Below, one piece after another: positions 33,256-36,341 of a stretch of DNA of 36,341 nt. Below the pieces are notes generated by a model. The model was not told where the DNA came from. It saw only the letters and a program-made list of their open reading frames with translations, and searched no databases. Position numbers and translations under genes: made by a program. The first letter of the stretch is position 1. Every line of letters begins with the position of its first letter. Origin of the DNA: Lachnospiraceae bacterium JC7 (GTDB lineage Bacteria > Bacillota > Clostridia > Lachnospirales > Lachnospiraceae); assembly GCA_000513555.1 (NCBI GenBank), contig ALYD01000034.1:1-36341 (forward strand), read 5' to 3'.

Positions 33256-34272
33256 TCATTTTGCAGGTCTCTCAAGGAAGTCCGGCTCTTTATGAATATC
33301 TACTCCTACTTCCGGGGATTCAACCTTTACTCCGGCCTTTTCCTTTGATGTCTCAAATGTCTCTGCTGCAACAGACGCAAGTGAAGCCACCTTGGTGAGA
33401 TCGGAAGGGATAAATATCTTTGTGGAATTACCGTCTGCCACCTTTTCAAGAGTTTCAAGGCTCTTAAGCTTGATAACAGAATCGTCTGCGCCGGCCTCTC
33501 TTATCATACGTATACCATCTGCAGTTGCCTGCTGGATCTGACGTATAGCCTCTGCTCTACCGGCTGCCTTATCGATAAGAGCCTGCTTCTCGGCTTCGGC
33601 TTCGAGGATCCTCTTTCTCTTGTCAGCCTCTGCGTCGAGAATGAGTGCCTCTTTGTGGCCTTCAGCCTTCAGGATATCAGACTGCTTGTGACCTTCAGCC
33701 TCAAGAATCTCCGCTCTCTTGTTTCTCTCTGCGGTAACCTGCTTCTCCATCGCCTGACGTACATCGGCATTGGGAGTGAGGGACTTGATCTCTACTCTTC
33801 TTACAAGTACTCCCCAGTCATCGGTTGCCTCATCAAGGACTGTTCTCATGGTTCCATTGATTCTTTCTCTTGAAGTAAGTGCTTCATCGAGAGTCATCTC
33901 ACCCACAACGTTTCTCAGAGTTGTTGCTGCAAGAAGCTCGATAGCCTTCTCGGGATTGGTTACACCGTATGCATATTTCTTCGGATTGTCATCATTCTCA
34001 CGAACCTTATAGAAGACAACGCTGTCAACCTGAAGCATGACATTGTCCTTGGTGATAGCTTCTATGGCTGCGAAATCGCCAACCTGTTCCTTGACATTGA
34101 CACGTCTTGCCACTCTCTCAAAAAAAGGAATACGGAAATGCGGACCAGCATACCATGTGGAATGATATTTACCCAGTACCTCAGTTACATAAGCAAAGCC
34201 CTGCGGAACGATGACCAGTGTTGATACCGCCGCAGCTATCAAAATGATAAAAAAGAACAATACAAAACCCAT
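33256..34272 (-). CDS. Band 7/SPFH (stomatin-like) membrane protein
   Basis: The 338-residue protein has one N-terminal membrane span (residues 3-24), then an SPFH domain (IVPQGFAYVTEVLGKYHSTWYAGPHFRIPFFERV). A long charged coiled coil follows at about 180-260, with regular AEGHK/AEADK repeats. The tail is Lys/Glu-rich. Relatives form oligomeric scaffolds in membrane microdomains; bacterial stomatins often sit beside a NfeD gene, which is absent here. GGAGGGG precedes the ATG. It stands alone. Confidence 0.94.
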   Translation of the reverse strand: MGFVLFFFIILIAAAVSTLVIVPQGFAYVTEVLGKYHSTWYAGPHFRIPFFERVARRVNVKEQVGDFAAIEAITKDNVMLQVDSVVFYKVRENDDNPKKYAYGVTNPEKAIELLAATTLRNVVGEMTLDEALTSRERINGTMRTVLDEATDDWGVLVRRVEIKSLTPNADVRQAMEKQVTAERNKRAEILEAEGHKQSDILKAEGHKEALILDAEADKRKRILEAEAEKQALIDKAAGRAEAIRQIQQATADGIRMIREAGADDSVIKLKSLETLEKVADGNSTKIFIPSDLTKVASLASVAAETFETSKEKAGVKVESPEVGVDIHKEPDFLERPAK

Positions 34273-34488
34273 TTTTACCCCTCCATAACAGAATGTGTTC
34301 TTCGATAATACTGAAAAATTATGATAGGTATTTTCTGTATTATCTTAAGCGTTTTTTTATTTCTGCATATATTTTAGCTGTTTTTTAAGAAAAAGTCATA
34401 GTAAAGGCGGAAAATTATAAAATCTTTCGTCCTTTTTAAATAAAATTAAATCATTTAAGCAAGAAAGCGCATTTAATAAAAAGGGCCA

Positions 34489-34502
34489 TGAAAGCGCTGC
34501 CA
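34489..34502 (+). promoter_or_regulatory. cre-like site upstream of the diguanylate cyclase
   Basis: TGAAAGCGCTGCCA fits TGWAANCGNTNWCA with one mismatch. It is about 50 bases upstream of the -35, where CcpA can activate or repress. Confidence 0.45.
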
Positions 34503-34550
34503 ATGGCAGATTGATATTAATTTCACAAAAATAACTGGTTATTTTAAATG

Positions 34551-34578
34551 TTGCTATATAAAAAATAAATAGTATAAT
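34551..34578 (+). promoter_or_regulatory. diguanylate cyclase gene promoter
   Basis: TTGCTA (34551-34556), 16 bases, TATAAT (34573-34578), about 70 bases before the ATG. Confidence 0.55.
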
Positions 34579-34649
34579 AGAAAGGGTAAATTGTTACACT
34601 TTGAGTGTTAAAAAATCTGTACTTTTTAAAATTTATTTCGGAGGATTAT

Positions 34650-36338
34650 ATGAAATATATACGTGAACCGTATATATCCATACAGACGAAATTCGCCACT
34701 TTAATCCTCGCATGTATTTTCTTTACGATTTTGGTCATCGGCGGTGTAGGTATCCACACATCTATTTCGATTCTGGATACAAATTCAAAAAAGATAATGA
34801 ATGTGACCGCCCTTGATTCTGCAAGTAGTTTGAATAACAAGATGCAAAATATCGTTCAGAATGCCGACAAGAGCTCTTCCTATGCTTTGTCAAAGCTGAA
34901 CGATTGGCAGGATCTCAAGGATCCTGAGTTCAGACGTAGTTACTTGAATGATATTGAAAATGTATTTAACATCATAGCTCGAACAGAAGATATCATCTAT
35001 TCCTATGGCATCCAGCTGAATCCTGAGATCTCATCCAGTGATTCCAATGTTTATTACTACAGACCGGCCGGCGGTGAAGGCTTCATACAGGCAGAAAAAC
35101 TTGATATTCTGCGTTATGACAGGCAGGACAGTAAAGTCAGCTGGTACTACCAGGCTAAAGATGCGGGGACAGAGATATGGATAAAACCACATTATGATGA
35201 TGTTTATAAGAGTTATGTGATCTCATATGTTAAACCTATGTATAAGGATGGTGTTTTCATCGGAGTCGTGGGTATGAACATTGATTTTTCCTACATAACC
35301 GAGTTTTTGGACAGCATCATGCCCTATGAGGGAAGCATTGCTTTCCTTCTGGACAACAAGGGGCATGTCGTATATCACAGGAATCTTGTTGCGGGAACAA
35401 ATTTTGCATCTCTTAGTCCTGATATAGGCAGGATAGCACAGCGTATACGTACGGAACATCACAGTGAAGAGCTTGTTTCCATGAGGTGCCCTGACAACGG
35501 GGAGGAATGTCATAAGCTCACATGGTACACATTGAAAAACAATATGAAGCTTGTGATAGCGGCACCATCAGAGGCTATCAATGCCGAGAGGATCACTCTC
35601 ATGAGAAATATCGCATCTGCTTCAATTCTCATTACCATAGTCTTCTTCTCACTTACCATGATGATGGTACAGCGCATTATCAGACCTATTCATAAGCTGA
35701 AAGACTATGCTTCCGAGATCGCAGACGGAAAACTGGATCTCATTCTGGAACCGGAGTCCAATGATGAGATCGGTGATCTGACAGTGTGCTTTAGGAAAAA
35801 CGCTCAGGCGCTGAAGGAGTATGTTGAACAGATAAAGGTACTTGCATACAGGGATGCACTTACAGGCACCAAGAGCAAGATAGCATATCAGGAATATCTC
35901 ATAAACGCCGAACGTATCATCCAGGAAAGAAGCAAGCCTTTCTCTATCATTATCTTTGATGTGAATAATCTGAAGAAGATAAATGATGCTTACGGACACA
36001 CCTACGGAGACAAGTACATCATTAACTGCTGCTACTGTTTCCGAAAGAATTTCATTCACAGTCCCTTCTTCCGTATAGGCGGTGATGAGTTCGTAGTGTT
36101 CCTTTACGATAACGAAGATTATCAGAAACGCTATAGCATTCTTGAGAGCATCGAGCATGAGATGTTCGAACAGAATATTCCGGATAATCCTGTAGAACGT
36201 CGTATATCTGCAGCATACGGAATTGCAGACTTTGATCCGGAATCTGCACCGGAGGACATGAATTTCGCCCGGCTTTTTGATTTAGCTGACGAGCGGATGT
36301 ATGAAAAGAAAAAAGAAATGAAAAGGATGGCATATTGA
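34650..36338 (+). CDS. membrane diguanylate cyclase (Cache-HAMP-GGDEF)
   Basis: The ATG at 34650 has GGAGG five bases before it and gives 562 residues; an upstream GTG has none. Membrane span 1 is at about 13-35, then an extracytoplasmic double-Cache-like sensor (about 40-300: KVSWYYQAKDAGTEIWIKPHY, then YVKPMYKDGVFIGVVGMNI), span 2 (about 315-340), HAMP (IRPIHKLKDYASEIADGKLD) and the GGDEF domain (YRDALTGTKSKIAYQEYL onward, RIGGDEF with GGDEF at 477-481). The active-site loop is intact. The RxxD inhibitory site that often precedes it is absent, so product inhibition may be weak. The stop lies three bases from the window end. Confidence 0.93.
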   Translation: MKYIREPYISIQTKFATLILACIFFTILVIGGVGIHTSISILDTNSKKIMNVTALDSASSLNNKMQNIVQNADKSSSYALSKLNDWQDLKDPEFRRSYLNDIENVFNIIARTEDIIYSYGIQLNPEISSSDSNVYYYRPAGGEGFIQAEKLDILRYDRQDSKVSWYYQAKDAGTEIWIKPHYDDVYKSYVISYVKPMYKDGVFIGVVGMNIDFSYITEFLDSIMPYEGSIAFLLDNKGHVVYHRNLVAGTNFASLSPDIGRIAQRIRTEHHSEELVSMRCPDNGEECHKLTWYTLKNNMKLVIAAPSEAINAERITLMRNIASASILITIVFFSLTMMMVQRIIRPIHKLKDYASEIADGKLDLILEPESNDEIGDLTVCFRKNAQALKEYVEQIKVLAYRDALTGTKSKIAYQEYLINAERIIQERSKPFSIIIFDVNNLKKINDAYGHTYGDKYIINCCYCFRKNFIHSPFFRIGGDEFVVFLYDNEDYQKRYSILESIEHEMFEQNIPDNPVERRISAAYGIADFDPESAPEDMNFARLFDLADERMYEKKKEMKRMAY

Positions 36339-36341
36339 GTG

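Larger units (their letters stand above)
34273..34604. other. intergenic region between the Band 7 and cyclase genes
   Basis: It is AT-rich. It contains a CTGCC-AAT-GGCAG palindrome (about 34498-34510) overlapping a cre-like site, a GAAAGCGC direct repeat (about 34463 and 34490), and the cyclase promoter. I see no gene. Confidence 0.5.

Overview
The window reads as a chromosomal segment of a low-to-moderate GC Clostridia bacterium, most likely a Lachnospiraceae member of the kind that ferments plant polysaccharides. Supporting signs are strong AGGAGG ribosome sites, tRNAs and a tmRNA without encoded CCA, CcpA-type operators, several c-di-GMP proteins, and a pectin/uronate catabolic gene set. 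I see no phage, transposase, integrase or CRISPR array. Species cannot be fixed from this alone.

Layout. 1-3.4 kb: guaA and an NCS2 purine permease, the latter with a structured leader. 3.5-8.5 kb: tmRNA (ssrA), an XRE regulator, uvrA, a Gx/ECF-S-like membrane protein and a cold shock gene. 8.8-12.7 kb: hslO (Hsp33) overlapping a SEC-C protein gene, kduI, and an AI-2E family membrane protein. 12.7-13.0 kb: an independent small RNA gene with its own promoter and terminator (6S-like candidate). 13.0-16.4 kb: a nucleoside salvage run read leftward: cdd, deoD, udp, tadA, thiamine pyrophosphokinase, with ATGA overlaps. 16.4-22.7 kb: a three-gene leftward cluster of a propeller sensor with HD-GYP output, a secreted cell-wall-binding-like protein, and an unusual CbbX/SpoVK-like AAA protein with a changed Walker A lysine and no arginine finger. 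22.9-25.7 kb: tRNA-Leu, a PAS-GGDEF-EAL protein with a degenerate GGDEF, and an Arg-His-Gln-Lys tRNA cluster. 25.9-33.1 kb: the hexuronate block (eda, uxuB, uxuA, a divergent GntR regulator, an SDR), interrupted by a fused rdgB-yfcE gene. 33.2-36.3 kb: a Band 7/SPFH protein and a Cache-HAMP-GGDEF diguanylate cyclase.

How the genes fit together. KduI, the SDR, UxuB, UxuA and Eda are steps that carry unsaturated-uronate products or fructuronate to 2-keto-3-deoxygluconate and its phosphate, which Eda cleaves to pyruvate and glyceraldehyde 3-phosphate. KDG kinase and the hexuronate isomerase are not in the window. Three copies of a TGTATACCA-type site between uxuA and gntR point to local repression by the GntR protein, while a near-ideal cre site sits on the eda promoter. 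Three c-di-GMP enzymes (HD-GYP, EAL, GGDEF) lie within 17 kb.

The points most worth a second look are the guaA reading frame that runs through its own terminator, the three-gene HD-GYP/surface/AAA cluster, the unassigned small RNA, the permease leader, a probable leaderless mRNA, and the uronate operators.
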